Shown one piece after another: positions 36,051-44,756 of a stretch of 64,000 nucleotides of DNA. The notes under the pieces were generated by a model. That model was not told where the DNA came from. It searched no databases and saw only the letters and a list, made by a program, of their open reading frames with translations. The number at the start of each line of letters is the position of its first letter. The stretch's first letter is position 1. Source of the stretch: JAJDAT01 sp964344185 (lineage in GTDB: Bacteria; Nitrospinota; Nitrospinia; Nitrospinales; JAJDAT01); the NCBI GenBank assembly GCA_964344185.1, contig CAYFMN010000002.1, positions 62,001-126,000 on the forward strand, in the 5' to 3' direction. The position numbers were made by a program, and so were the translations under genes.

Positions 36051-36305
36051 ATGGACCAAACTGAGATATCTAAAAAACTTAAAGAGTTCTTTAGAAGCGA
36101 ATTTCCAACGAAAGACTCCTTTGACGAATCTTCAAAGCTTTTAGAAACCTGTTTGGCCGACTCATTTTCAATCATAAACGCGGTCCTATTTATCGAAAAA
36201 GAATTCGGGATTAAATTCGGACGGGCCGATGTCGTTCCTGACAATTTCAACACTATTAATACACTCGCCTCTTACGTCGAAAACAAAATCAACCAAGCTA
36301 AATAA
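36051..36305 (+). CDS. Acyl/aminoacyl carrier protein (DltC-like)
   Basis: An 84-residue carrier protein. The phosphopantetheine Ser is S38 in ETCLADSFSIINAV, followed by the second helix LFIEKEFGIKF and third helix LASYVENKIN. Length fits the DltC/ACP family. The stop codon overlaps the start codon of the downstream MBOAT gene, indicating tight coupling. Confidence 0.85.
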   Translation: MDQTEISKKLKEFFRSEFPTKDSFDESSKLLETCLADSFSIINAVLFIEKEFGIKFGRADVVPDNFNTINTLASYVENKINQAK

Positions 36306-38005
36306 TGTTCTTTCCCACCGAAGATATTCCACCCGACCCAAGAGAAGAGCAGGTCAATCAACACAATCCGAAAATCATTTATTTAACGCTGGCTCTATTA
36401 GTTTTTTATTTCTATTTCTTTACTCAAGCTTATTCACATTTAAATATTCCCAGTCCAGAGTCTGCCGCAAAAGCCTTAGGCTGGAGATTGTCAAAAATCT
36501 TTGACGACGATAACAACATTCATTCGACCATACTCATTCAAGTTACAAACGAGCGTACCAACGACGAAGAACGCATGATCTTTTTTTGGTTCGTTGGACT
36601 AACAATCGTCGTAAACTATTATCTTCCAATTAGACACAAACGAAAATGGCTTTTAACTTCCACGCTCGTTGCTGTAGGTATATTTTATGGAATAAAAGCC
36701 GTTATCGGTTTAGCGTTTGGCCACACGTTTCTGTATTTAATTTTTCATCCACAGCGCAGCACAAAGCCTATACTCCCTGTCCTTTTGGGAATATTTGGCT
36801 CTATAGCCTTGTCCTCCAGTTCGATAGGGTGGTTATCAAATTTTATAATAATCGTTTCAGCGGGAGCGATCCCCTGGGTTTATCAAAAATATATTCTTCG
36901 GCTTCTCTCTAACCCCAAACAAGCTAAATTTATTCAAACGTGCGCAGCGCATTCCACAATGATTTGCGTTGCCGTCGGCTCCATGATCGAAGGGACTTCC
37001 GGATGGGAATGGAAAACACCTTTAGGAATTATCCTGTTCTTCTGGCATTGGGAACGCGTAATGATGTATCACGCAGACTTACAAGACGGACAAATTCCTG
37101 AAAACGTTCCTTTTTTAGATTATCTTTCGATCTTCATCACGCCCGGTCAACTAGGTAACTGGACCTGGGGAGTTAGCATTGGGCAAGGATATCGTTATTT
37201 AGAAGATCGATTCCTCAATAAAGACAAAAACATTCTGGCCCTGGCTGGACTTAAGCTCTGGCTAATCGCTCTTTTTTATATTGTTTTTGGAAACTGGATC
37301 CACTCCCACATAATTCATTTTCTGAGAAATCACGACATACACGCTTATTGGCGCGTTAAGTATATGACCTGCGCTTTCATTGAAGGAAAACCAATGGACG
37401 CGCAAATAGTTCTGTCAACATCCTTGGCTGACATAATTCGCTGGTTTTTTCTTTTCGGAGGAGTCACTCATTTCAAAACGGGAGTCTGGAGGCTATGTGG
37501 ATACGATGTAGAACCTTATTTCAGAAACCCATGGATGGCGACAAACTTGTCCAGTTTCTGGTCTCGCTTTACTTATCATTACAGGGAGTTTTTAGTCCGT
37601 TGTTTTTACTACCCTGTTTTTTTCAAGTTCCCTCAATTATCTCCCTGGCTTCGCATAACGTTAGCGTCGTTCGCGGCGGCATGTTTTGGAAACCTCATTT
37701 GGGGGCATATGGTAGAGTCTACCTTCTATGACGGTATGAAATGGAGCGAGTTTACCGAATACCTTAAGTCCTGGCCGTATTTCTTTTTGCTCGCTTTGGG
37801 AATAACGGTTAGTCAAATTTGGTTACTTTACAAAAAAGACAAATCTCGAAAGCCATGGACATGGGATAAAAAGTTTCCGCTCGATCTTTTTTCTGCCTAT
37901 ATTACATGGCAATATTACGCGTTGATTCATATTTTCATATATCACTGTCCTCACGGCTCTGTTTGGGACCATTTCAAATTATTTTTTATTGGCTTAGGTT
38001 TTTAA
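36305..38005 (+). CDS. MBOAT-family membrane O-acyltransferase (DltB-like)
   Basis: A 566-residue polytopic membrane protein. The segment RNPWMATNLSSFWSRFTYHY resembles the NxxFWxRWH motif of MBOATs. GNLIWGHMVES is the probable active-site His segment. Together with the carrier protein and adenylation enzyme it forms a DltABC-like set, which in Gram-positives transfers D-alanine through a thioester. The acyl donor and acceptor here are unknown. No DltD homologue is recognised. Confidence 0.7.
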   Translation: MFFPTEDIPPDPREEQVNQHNPKIIYLTLALLVFYFYFFTQAYSHLNIPSPESAAKALGWRLSKIFDDDNNIHSTILIQVTNERTNDEERMIFFWFVGLTIVVNYYLPIRHKRKWLLTSTLVAVGIFYGIKAVIGLAFGHTFLYLIFHPQRSTKPILPVLLGIFGSIALSSSSIGWLSNFIIIVSAGAIPWVYQKYILRLLSNPKQAKFIQTCAAHSTMICVAVGSMIEGTSGWEWKTPLGIILFFWHWERVMMYHADLQDGQIPENVPFLDYLSIFITPGQLGNWTWGVSIGQGYRYLEDRFLNKDKNILALAGLKLWLIALFYIVFGNWIHSHIIHFLRNHDIHAYWRVKYMTCAFIEGKPMDAQIVLSTSLADIIRWFFLFGGVTHFKTGVWRLCGYDVEPYFRNPWMATNLSSFWSRFTYHYREFLVRCFYYPVFFKFPQLSPWLRITLASFAAACFGNLIWGHMVESTFYDGMKWSEFTEYLKSWPYFFLLALGITVSQIWLLYKKDKSRKPWTWDKKFPLDLFSAYITWQYYALIHIFIYHCPHGSVWDHFKLFFIGLGF

Positions 38006-38019
38006 CAAAGAACTTTTAA

Positions 38020-38748
38020 ATGCTCGAAGTTATTTTTGTCGCCTACTTATTAGCTTTATTCATCGTCCCGCTACCGGTGTTAGCTGGAACTTTATTCTTT
38101 TCGGCAGGGTGGTTTCTCTATAAAAAATATTTTTTATTAAAAAACCAACCGGCTGAAGGGAAAATAGTCTGTTACTTAGCCGCAGCTTCGGGAATATTAA
38201 ATGTGGGTTTCAGTTTTCTGCTAGCGATCGCAATTTCCAAAACAATCGATTTTCTACTTTTTCATTTTATCTATCTTTACTATTTCAATTTGGTCTTTGC
38301 TTTTTCAGTATCAGCGAGGTGGTTTGATTTCTCCCACTCCATGTACAAATATTATATTAATAAAGCGCTCTCAACCCCTGATTTAAAAAGGGGGAAAACC
38401 TACTTTGTTACTGTTTCCGGTTATCGCAAGGGAGCCCCATTTGGTTTTGGAGCCGGTCTGATGCAAACATTTATAGACTCTGGCTACTTAATCATCAACG
38501 GACGGGAAATACGATTTTCAGGCGTATTCGTAAAAGAGAAGATTAAACTACCCGCAAACTATGAGCCGGACAAATTGAGTTCTGAGAAAATTGATATTTC
38601 AGTCCCTAATTTGTTTCAAGGTTTTCGAGCTGAAAAAATCATCATTGAGATGAAAGAACAATTTTATCCGTTTAAGTCAAGAGAAGACAGAGACTTCATT
38701 CTTCAAGCCCTTATCGACAGAGCAAAAGTAGAACCCATCGCTAAATAA
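38020..38748 (+). CDS. Membrane protein of the dlt-like cassette
   Basis: A 242-residue protein, 14 bases after the MBOAT gene. The first half holds about four membrane helices (FVAYLLALFIVPLPVLAGTL, IVCYLAAASGILNVGF). The second half is soluble with no recognised motif (FSGVFVKEKIKLPANYEPDK). Its position suggests a role in presenting or accepting the transferred group; that is speculation. Not recognised by family. Confidence 0.6.
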   Translation: MLEVIFVAYLLALFIVPLPVLAGTLFFSAGWFLYKKYFLLKNQPAEGKIVCYLAAASGILNVGFSFLLAIAISKTIDFLLFHFIYLYYFNLVFAFSVSARWFDFSHSMYKYYINKALSTPDLKRGKTYFVTVSGYRKGAPFGFGAGLMQTFIDSGYLIINGREIRFSGVFVKEKIKLPANYEPDKLSSEKIDISVPNLFQGFRAEKIIIEMKEQFYPFKSREDRDFILQALIDRAKVEPIAK

Positions 38749-38755
38749 AAATATC

Positions 38756-38794
38756 TTAGCCACAGAATACACAGAAAAACACAGAAGAAAAAAC
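38756..38794. repeat. Left inverted repeat of the GxxExxY cassette
   Basis: Carries CCACAGAATACACAGAAAAA then CACAGAAG. It matches the reverse complement of 39204-39243 across about 33 of 38 positions, with the same CACAGA spacing. Such CACAGA-type repeats flanking GxxExxY genes are a known association. Confidence 0.8.
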
Positions 38795-38830
38795 TTGAAG
38801 CAAATGGGATGTGAAAAGTTTTGCGTTACT

Positions 38831-39202
38831 TTAATTAGCAATTCGTTTGAGTTGGCATTTACTTTGGCCAAAGTTAATCAACAAACCTACTTTCAGATTT
38901 ATAGCCTTTAAATAATTGATTAGTTGGGCCTCATGTTTAGGATTCATTTCTTTTTCAGCTTTTAATTCTAAAATAACTTTACCGTCTACCAATAAATCGA
39001 CAACATAATCTCTTACCGATTGTCCTTTATAAAAAACCGCAATAGTTTTTTGGCCTTCTACTTCTAATCCTTGAGACCTTAATTCATAAATTAAGGCCCG
39101 TTCATATACCTTTTCAAGAAACCCATAACCTAATTCTTTATAAACTTCAAAAGCCGCTCCAATTATTTTATGAGTCAAATCCTTATATAAATACTCTTCC
39201 AT
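38831..39202 (-). CDS. GxxExxY-family protein
   Basis: A 123-residue protein of the GxxExxY family (motif GFLEKVY, with AAFEVYKELGYG just before). It also has VRDYVVDLLVDGKVILELKA, the PD-(D/E)XK-like core strands (D..E-x-K), and a C-terminal INYLKAINLKVGLLINFG. Function is unknown; the fold suggests a nuclease-like protein. It lies entirely between two inverted repeats, and the start codon almost abuts the right one. Confidence 0.9.
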   Translation of the reverse strand: MEEYLYKDLTHKIIGAAFEVYKELGYGFLEKVYERALIYELRSQGLEVEGQKTIAVFYKGQSVRDYVVDLLVDGKVILELKAEKEMNPKHEAQLINYLKAINLKVGLLINFGQSKCQLKRIAN

Positions 39203-39203
39203 A

Positions 39204-39243
39204 TGTTTCTTTTTTCTGTGACTTTCTGTGCATTCTGTGGCCT
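39204..39243. repeat. Right inverted repeat of the GxxExxY cassette
   Basis: Reads CTGTGACTTTCTGTGCATTC and then TGTGGCC on the plus strand. It is the inverted partner of 38756-38794; together they bracket the gene as a small cassette of about 490 bases. Confidence 0.8.
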
Positions 39244-39254
39244 AGATCTTTGGG

Positions 39255-40280
39255 CTAAACGGCGAAGTCGATTTGCTGCACGGTCCCATGATTACCCAAT
39301 TCGCTCAAAAATAAACCAGTGGATCGAATTTTAGCTTTTAAAACATTTTGACCGTCACGTAACTCAAAAGGAGTCGCAACGGATTCTAACGAGATAGCTC
39401 CAACGCCTCTTTCTTTAAGAGAACTCAGATACTGATTACCATCTGAATCTTGAGTAAAAATTTTCAAATTTTCAAAAATGGGATCGTTTTCGTCAATAAA
39501 ACGATTGTTGTCCGAATCATAGACGCTTAGCTCGGAAAAACCATTGCCTTGGGTTGGACCAAAAAGTTCGCTTCCATCATTGATAACGCCATCTTCATTT
39601 TTGTCCAAGGCTAAAAAACCACTTCCCGGTTCTAAAGAAGATATCTGTTCTGTTTGTCCGTCGGAATTCAAGTCAAAGTCAAAACTGCTTTCTCCCAATT
39701 CAACCGCTGTACCTGCGAAACTTAAAACCAAAGGATCAGTCAAGCGTCTGGATTGGTTTTCTATTCTTAATTCTTGTCGAAAACTCCGGCTCATCTCCAG
39801 TTCAATTTCATAACTAAATTCTCGCCCATCTTCCGTTTTGATAACAGCGTCGGCGTAAAAAACCGTAGTTTCGCTTTCTTCTTGGACCTCTATAATTTCT
39901 AAAGCTTGCGACCGTTGCGTCAAAACTTCTGCTGAACCATCGGTCGAAATGGAAGCCGAATCTCCTTTTAAAATATTTTTAATGGATTCAAAATCGAGAT
40001 CCTTACCCGTGAGGCTTTTAAGCATTTCAATGATCAGCCGAACTTTGGCGTCATCGACCGTATAACCATTTGAATCTGGTTCCAGCTTTTCAATACGGCC
40101 TTTCAGTCCTTTAGCCGACAGCCGCACTGAAACCGCTTCCAGCATTTCTTCACGCGATTCAGCAAGCAATGAAGCGTTTCTTTCTTCAACTTCAGATTGA
40201 ATATTTCGAGTGATGGTTTGTCGATTAGACGTGGCTTGATGTTGCCCAAACAGGGATATTTGGGAATCCAGGACTTTCAT
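39255..40280 (-). CDS. Calcium-binding-loop protein
   Basis: I choose the ATG at 40280 (MKVLDSQISLFGQHQATSN) preceded by AAAGG; the longer in-frame start is unsupported. The 341-residue protein has two clear calcium-type loops, DFDLNSDGQTE and LDKNEDGVINDGSELFG, and a third in YDSDNNRFIDENDPI. The first half contains helices with amphipathic acidic repeats. No signal peptide is visible. Related proteins with DxDxNxDG loops are widespread, but function is unknown. Confidence 0.7.
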   Translation of the reverse strand: MKVLDSQISLFGQHQATSNRQTITRNIQSEVEERNASLLAESREEMLEAVSVRLSAKGLKGRIEKLEPDSNGYTVDDAKVRLIIEMLKSLTGKDLDFESIKNILKGDSASISTDGSAEVLTQRSQALEIIEVQEESETTVFYADAVIKTEDGREFSYEIELEMSRSFRQELRIENQSRRLTDPLVLSFAGTAVELGESSFDFDLNSDGQTEQISSLEPGSGFLALDKNEDGVINDGSELFGPTQGNGFSELSVYDSDNNRFIDENDPIFENLKIFTQDSDGNQYLSSLKERGVGAISLESVATPFELRDGQNVLKAKIRSTGLFLSELGNHGTVQQIDFAV

Positions 40281-40451
40281 AGTTTTGCCTTTTGAAGATT
40301 CGAAAATCGCGCCGCTCCTTAATCTATTCAGCGACACAAACCAGGCAAAACTTAAGAGCAGAGGTTTAAAAACAACCAATAAAATAAGTTTATCAAATCA
40401 ATATTTAACTTTTTCTTCCGGGTTGAAAAAAAGGAAACACCTTACTTTTCA

Positions 40452-42854
40452 TTATGTTGTCGTTGGAATCAGTTCGAACCCTGTCAATTTAAACGGCTCA
40501 ACATCGTTTATCCTTTTGCCCAAACCGCCAAAATAGCCGCCTTTCTTTTTTTCCTTTTTTCCCGTTTGAACTTTAAAGGAACTCATTAAAACAAAAGTTT
40601 GTTTTCCTTTTTTTAGCTGCACATCGTCAAAATAAATCCATTGTCTGCGGCTTGGAATTTCTTTTTTTCCAATCATTCCTCTTCCTAAAAAGAGGAATTC
40701 TGACTTAACTTGATTTGGCCCAAATGTCGTTGCAAATCGAAGAGCGATGGAGTATTTACCGTCTTCTGGAATAGTCTTTGAAATCCTTACCGGCTTTGGC
40801 AGTAATATATTATTTTGAAAGTTTTCCTCATTGAAAGATATTCCCCAACTCACTCCGTATTTTTTATCTACTCCGGGAAAAGGGTATATGGTTTTAAAGT
40901 TTTGTAGTAATAGCGCAAAGCCAACAATAATCATTACGATTAAACTTCCTACCGCATTTAATCTTAAATCTCTTGTCGGAAAATTCTCAAAAAATCTCGT
41001 TGCTTTTTCTCGAAAAGAGTCAGCCGCAGTTGGAGCCAAAGGACCCGCTTGCTTAGTCAACCAACGCCCAGTCAAATAACAACCATAGGCAAACAAAACC
41101 AAAATCAACGGTTGGGTAACAATTCGGTATCGATTAGTTCCCATGGACATAATCGAATGGAATATCAAAGAATAGAAAACAGGACCTGCGATGAGGGCCT
41201 TTTCCATCCAATTTATCCGTTTGGAAAATATAAAACCCACAGAACCGATCGCAAACGCCAGAAAATAATAAAACCTCACTGAGGCTCCAAAATAGCTTTC
41301 TCTATCCATCAAACCAAAATCAAAAACTAAAACTTGCCGATCTAAAAAATAATTTTGAAACTCTTTAAATATCTTTACAGAGAGCAACGGTATTACCGTT
41401 AGAGGCTTCTCCATTAAAACTTTCAAACTGTGTAAAAAGTCATGAGGAGGATCGAACCCAATTTCTTTTAGTTCGAATCCTTCTTTAATCTTGGCGTAGT
41501 TCCATTGCGCGTCTAAAGAGCTATACTGCCTTCCAAGGGGATAAATCGTTTCCCATCGGTCATAAATAACCAACTGAAAAGGAGTTTGAGCGACCACAAC
41601 GCCTAAAGCGGCGGCCAGAAATATTTTCTTAAAAAAAGGAGCGACTTCTTTCCTAAAATAAGGAAGAAAAGCTAAAACGATAAGCGGAGCTGAAGCTCCG
41701 TCGAGCATAGCGGCCCAACCGAAACAAAACCCAAAAGCAAACGCAAACCGTAACGGCTTTTGGGAATTTATATGCAATAGAAAAAATAAAGCCGCGGTTA
41801 AAAATAAAGCGGCGGGACCATTGCGATGGTTAATTGCCGCATAGCTAATCAGATGTTCAGAAAAGGCCGCAGCCAGACCCGCTAATATTGCGATTGGAAG
41901 ATTTGTAATTTTACGCGTTATAAAAAATATTAAAACCGGAACAAAACAACTCAATACGCTCAAAAATGCGACAGCTTTTGACAGCCCAAATCCCGTAATG
42001 TGATAAATAAGATATAAGAGATAGGAATAAGCGGGAACCGCTCTTACAAGTAGCGGTTTTCCTTCCCACAACCGCTGGGAATTCTCAAAATAATCTTGCG
42101 AATCCGTGATGGTCTTCAAATAATCGTTTTCAACGTTAAAATTCCAAAGCCATAAACGAAAACCGCACGCTACTAAAAATAATAAAACGACAAAACAAAA
42201 AGAAAACTTCTTTTCCGAAATCTGTAATCCCGGATTAATTTTTGAGCCAAGCTGAATTCCTAATAAAAAAACCAAAAAAGCCAACACCAAAAGAAAGGAA
42301 TGATAAATTGGAGATATCCAAAAAAAGAAAGGAATCGCATAAAAATAAATGAAGCAATTGGAAAAAACTCCAAAGGCCTGTGGTCGATTAAGAATCGCAA
42401 AAAAACCAAAAGCGTAAATGGATACTAAAAGTAAGCTTAAAAAACTTCTAACGTAGACCGTTTTGAATTTAAGGCCGGGAACCCAGGCGGGATTTAAAAA
42501 AGACCCTGCTTTGGTGTCGTTTTCAAGCGTTATCAGTAACAGGTAAAAACCTAAAACGATTCCAGACAAAACAGCTTGCTTGGAATGGGCTTTAAACCCA
42601 TATTTTTTATTTAAAAAAAACGTTAATACGGCAAAAGTTAGAATAGCGCCGCCCAAGCCTACAGGAACAACCAACAGGCTGTGCATCTTTTCCAGCAAAG
42701 GCTGATAAGGACGATAATAAAAATAAAAAAAATTTTCCTTCTTATATTCCCAATCCAAAATAATAAAAGACAATAAGGAAGGATACAATAATCCTATAAT
42801 ATGGCTTTTCCAATTCGAGGATTCGCCATTTTGGCTGACATCTTGATCGGGCAT
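40452..42854 (-). CDS. GT-C-type membrane glycosyltransferase-like protein
   Basis: An 800-residue protein with about a dozen membrane helices, typical of the PMT/ArnT-like GT-C fold. The loop KTITDSQDYFENSQRLWEGK with acidic residues is where such enzymes hold their catalytic acid. A C-terminal soluble domain of about 120 residues ends with a Lys-rich segment (GKKEKKKGGYFGGLG). It probably transfers a sugar from a lipid-linked donor at the periplasmic face; substrate unknown. The gene is not obviously co-transcribed with the calcium-loop gene. Confidence 0.65.
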   Translation of the reverse strand: MPDQDVSQNGESSNWKSHIIGLLYPSLLSFIILDWEYKKENFFYFYYRPYQPLLEKMHSLLVVPVGLGGAILTFAVLTFFLNKKYGFKAHSKQAVLSGIVLGFYLLLITLENDTKAGSFLNPAWVPGLKFKTVYVRSFLSLLLVSIYAFGFFAILNRPQAFGVFSNCFIYFYAIPFFFWISPIYHSFLLVLAFLVFLLGIQLGSKINPGLQISEKKFSFCFVVLLFLVACGFRLWLWNFNVENDYLKTITDSQDYFENSQRLWEGKPLLVRAVPAYSYLLYLIYHITGFGLSKAVAFLSVLSCFVPVLIFFITRKITNLPIAILAGLAAAFSEHLISYAAINHRNGPAALFLTAALFFLLHINSQKPLRFAFAFGFCFGWAAMLDGASAPLIVLAFLPYFRKEVAPFFKKIFLAAALGVVVAQTPFQLVIYDRWETIYPLGRQYSSLDAQWNYAKIKEGFELKEIGFDPPHDFLHSLKVLMEKPLTVIPLLSVKIFKEFQNYFLDRQVLVFDFGLMDRESYFGASVRFYYFLAFAIGSVGFIFSKRINWMEKALIAGPVFYSLIFHSIMSMGTNRYRIVTQPLILVLFAYGCYLTGRWLTKQAGPLAPTAADSFREKATRFFENFPTRDLRLNAVGSLIVMIIVGFALLLQNFKTIYPFPGVDKKYGVSWGISFNEENFQNNILLPKPVRISKTIPEDGKYSIALRFATTFGPNQVKSEFLFLGRGMIGKKEIPSRRQWIYFDDVQLKKGKQTFVLMSSFKVQTGKKEKKKGGYFGGLGKRINDVEPFKLTGFELIPTTT

Positions 42855-43010
42855 AAACGAAGGGCTAAAAAGGCAGGCGGTTTTTTAGGAAATTCAAATC
42901 AATGCTTCAAATTCAACTTAAAACAAAAACTCGATTCAATAAAACGAAGCGTTCACAAAATATAGTTTAAAAACTGAAAATAGTCGTAGAAATTTTTCAA
43001 ATTCTATATT

Positions 43011-43115
43011 TTAAGAGGCCTCTAACAATTCATATTTTTACTAGCTTGCTATCGACTAGCCCTTGATAATTAGGGCTAGTCTCTTTGCAAATCTCAATTT
43101 TTGAGGTTCCCTCAA
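43011..43115 (-). repeat. Family 1 palindromic repeat, subfamily A, inverted
   Basis: Inverted copy of the ribD and hemB elements. It has the stem GACTAGCCCT / AGGGCTAGTC, here with loop TGATAAT, and terminal TTAAGAGGCC at the left. It separates the GT-C gene start from the small lipoprotein gene end. Confidence 0.85.
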
Positions 43116-43122
43116 ATCATTA

Positions 43123-43314
43123 TTATAAAGGAGCTTTGTCCACAACATCGGCGGTTTCGTCGATTGCGTCATGCGCAACGTCGCCCACTCCGGGAATGAT
43201 AGATACAACGGCGCCAGTCACCCTCATTGGCACGGTCACCACCTTGGTCAAGAAACATCCATTCAATACCATTGCCAAAGCGCTGACAACTAGTAATCGA
43301 ATTACATTTTTCAT
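43123..43314 (-). CDS. Small lipoprotein
   Basis: Start is the ATG at 43314 behind TAGGCGAAA; the longer upstream start is unsupported. A 63-residue product with a signal peptide and lipobox LNGC (C20), then a Val-rich segment (TKVVTVPMRVTGAVVSIIPG) and an acidic helical end (DAIDETADVVDK). It resembles the DUF6726-type short lipoproteins; assignment is tentative. The stop codon lies eight bases from the family 1 repeat. Confidence 0.75.
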   Translation of the reverse strand: MKNVIRLLVVSALAMVLNGCFLTKVVTVPMRVTGAVVSIIPGVGDVAHDAIDETADVVDKAPL

Positions 43315-43440
43315 ATTTTCGCCTATTAAAGAAAAAGTGTTTTTTAATTTGCCCATTTTGATCTATTGTATCAAGATCTAATTAATTGAGATATAACTAT
43401 TTAAAAGGATTATAATTAAGGACATAAGGATTTTATTTTT

Positions 43441-43500
43441 TAAATCGAGGCGAGCTTCACTGAACCTAAAGGTTCACTTCAGGAGGACACGCGATGGGGT
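43441..43500 (-). repeat. Family 3 hairpin repeat, copy c
   Basis: Contains TGAACC (43461-43466), loop TAAA, GGTTCA (43471-43476). It also has the flanks CGAGGCGAGCTTCAC and AGGAGGACACGCGATG, which match family 3. It lies upstream of the DnaJ-like gene. Confidence 0.65.
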
Positions 43501-43561
43501 TTGCTCAATCTAAGTCGCTCGACGAATTAACCGAATACTCAACTCCCCTTACGAAATATTT

Positions 43562-44497
43562 ATGGCTTCTAAAAATTACTATAAAGTGCTTGGCGTTAAA
43601 GTAAACTTTACTCAAGACGAGCTTAAGAAGAAATACCGAGATCTGGCGAAAAAGTATCATCCCGATGCCAATAAGGGAAGCAAAAAAGCCGAAGAGTATT
43701 TTAAAGTCGTCAGCCTCGCATACGAGACTTTAAAAGATCAAAAAAAACGCAGGGAATACGATTTAAAACAAAACTACGCCGCCCGGGATGAACGAAGAAG
43801 CCAGGCAGGAGGCCCAAGAGGAGGCAACCGCTCATCGACAAAAGACGGATTTAGAAACCCGTATGGTTTTCGCTCTTCTCAGGGACAACGCCCGGACGAT
43901 CCATTTACAAACCCTTTCACCACTGAAGAACAGGCTTATGATCCCAACATGCCGGTTCGGGGTTTGGATCTCCATTTTATGATCGATGTGCCGTTTAAAA
44001 CTGTGGTTCTTGGCGGACAAATAAAATATTCTTACGAAAAATATGTTAATTGCGATAACTGCGGCGGAACCGGGGCCAGCGCAGGGGAAGAATGTTCTAT
44101 TTGCGACGGTAAACGCCAGGTAGTTGTCCAAACCTCCATAGACGTCAAAATCCCTCCCGGAGTAGCCGATCAATACCCAATTCGAATTGAAAAAAAAGGC
44201 GGAGAAGGAAAAAATGGCGGGCCTCCGGGCGATTTATTTTTAAAAGTTCAAACAAAAAAACACCCCACCTTCAAACGAGTCAAAGAAAACATCTATGCCG
44301 AAGTCAAAATTGACGCAAAGCTGGCGCAAACCGGCGGAGAAATTGAGGTGGAAACCCTCGATTCAATTAAAAAGATTTATCTTGAAGAAGACACATTAAC
44401 TGGCGAGGAATATAGAATTCCAGGGTTGGGAGCCGCAATTCAATGGGGCAAAAAGCGAGGGGATTTTATCGTCAAGTTTATGGTTATAAACGATTAA
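43562..44497 (+). CDS. DnaJ-like (CbpA-type) co-chaperone with a reduced zinc site
   Basis: A 311-residue protein. The J domain (MASKNYYKVLGVKVNFTQDE, with HPD in KKYHPDANK) occupies the first 70 residues. A Gly/Arg/Gln-rich linker follows, then the substrate-binding part. Only two CxxC-type motifs are seen, CDNCGGTGAS and CSICDGKRQ, instead of the four of DnaJ. It would be a half-length zinc module. The C-terminal beta domain (PTFKRVKENIYAEVKIDAKL, LAQTGGEIEVETLD) is present. It precedes the small GTG-start gene by four bases. Confidence 0.88.
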   Translation: MASKNYYKVLGVKVNFTQDELKKKYRDLAKKYHPDANKGSKKAEEYFKVVSLAYETLKDQKKRREYDLKQNYAARDERRSQAGGPRGGNRSSTKDGFRNPYGFRSSQGQRPDDPFTNPFTTEEQAYDPNMPVRGLDLHFMIDVPFKTVVLGGQIKYSYEKYVNCDNCGGTGASAGEECSICDGKRQVVVQTSIDVKIPPGVADQYPIRIEKKGGEGKNGGPPGDLFLKVQTKKHPTFKRVKENIYAEVKIDAKLAQTGGEIEVETLDSIKKIYLEEDTLTGEEYRIPGLGAAIQWGKKRGDFIVKFMVIND

Positions 44498-44501
44498 AGA
44501 C

Positions 44502-44753
44502 GTGACTACCTTAATAATTATAGGCTTGTTGGCGGTTGGCCTAACCGTTTGGCTTTTCTTCCTACTAAAACCAAAAAAGAAGAAAAAGAAAAAAAAGGGA
44601 GATGAAAAAAAGAAACCTGAAAAGAAGGAACCGCCCCGAGCTCCCGAGGATATTGAACGTCAAGAAAAGCTGGACGAGTTTGTGATGATGAACCCAAAAT
44701 ATGCAACGGAGCTTGTGCGGAGCTGGCTTAATCAGAACAGAAAAAGATACTAA
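44502..44753 (+). CDS. Small membrane protein with FliF-tail-like C-terminus
   Basis: An 83-residue protein with GTG start four bases after dnaJ-like. One membrane helix (IIIGLLAVGLTVWLFFLL) is followed by a very basic run (KPKKKKKKKKGDEKKKPEKK) and a C-terminal amphipathic part: RQEKLDEFVMMNPKYATELV, then RSWLNQ. The latter resembles the FliG-binding tail of the FliF MS-ring protein (pattern NPxxAxxxVRxWL). This suggests a small membrane-bound FliG interactor, but the match is short and may be chance. Confidence 0.55.
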   Translation: MTTLIIIGLLAVGLTVWLFFLLKPKKKKKKKKGDEKKKPEKKEPPRAPEDIERQEKLDEFVMMNPKYATELVRSWLNQNRKRY

Positions 44754-44756
44754 CTT

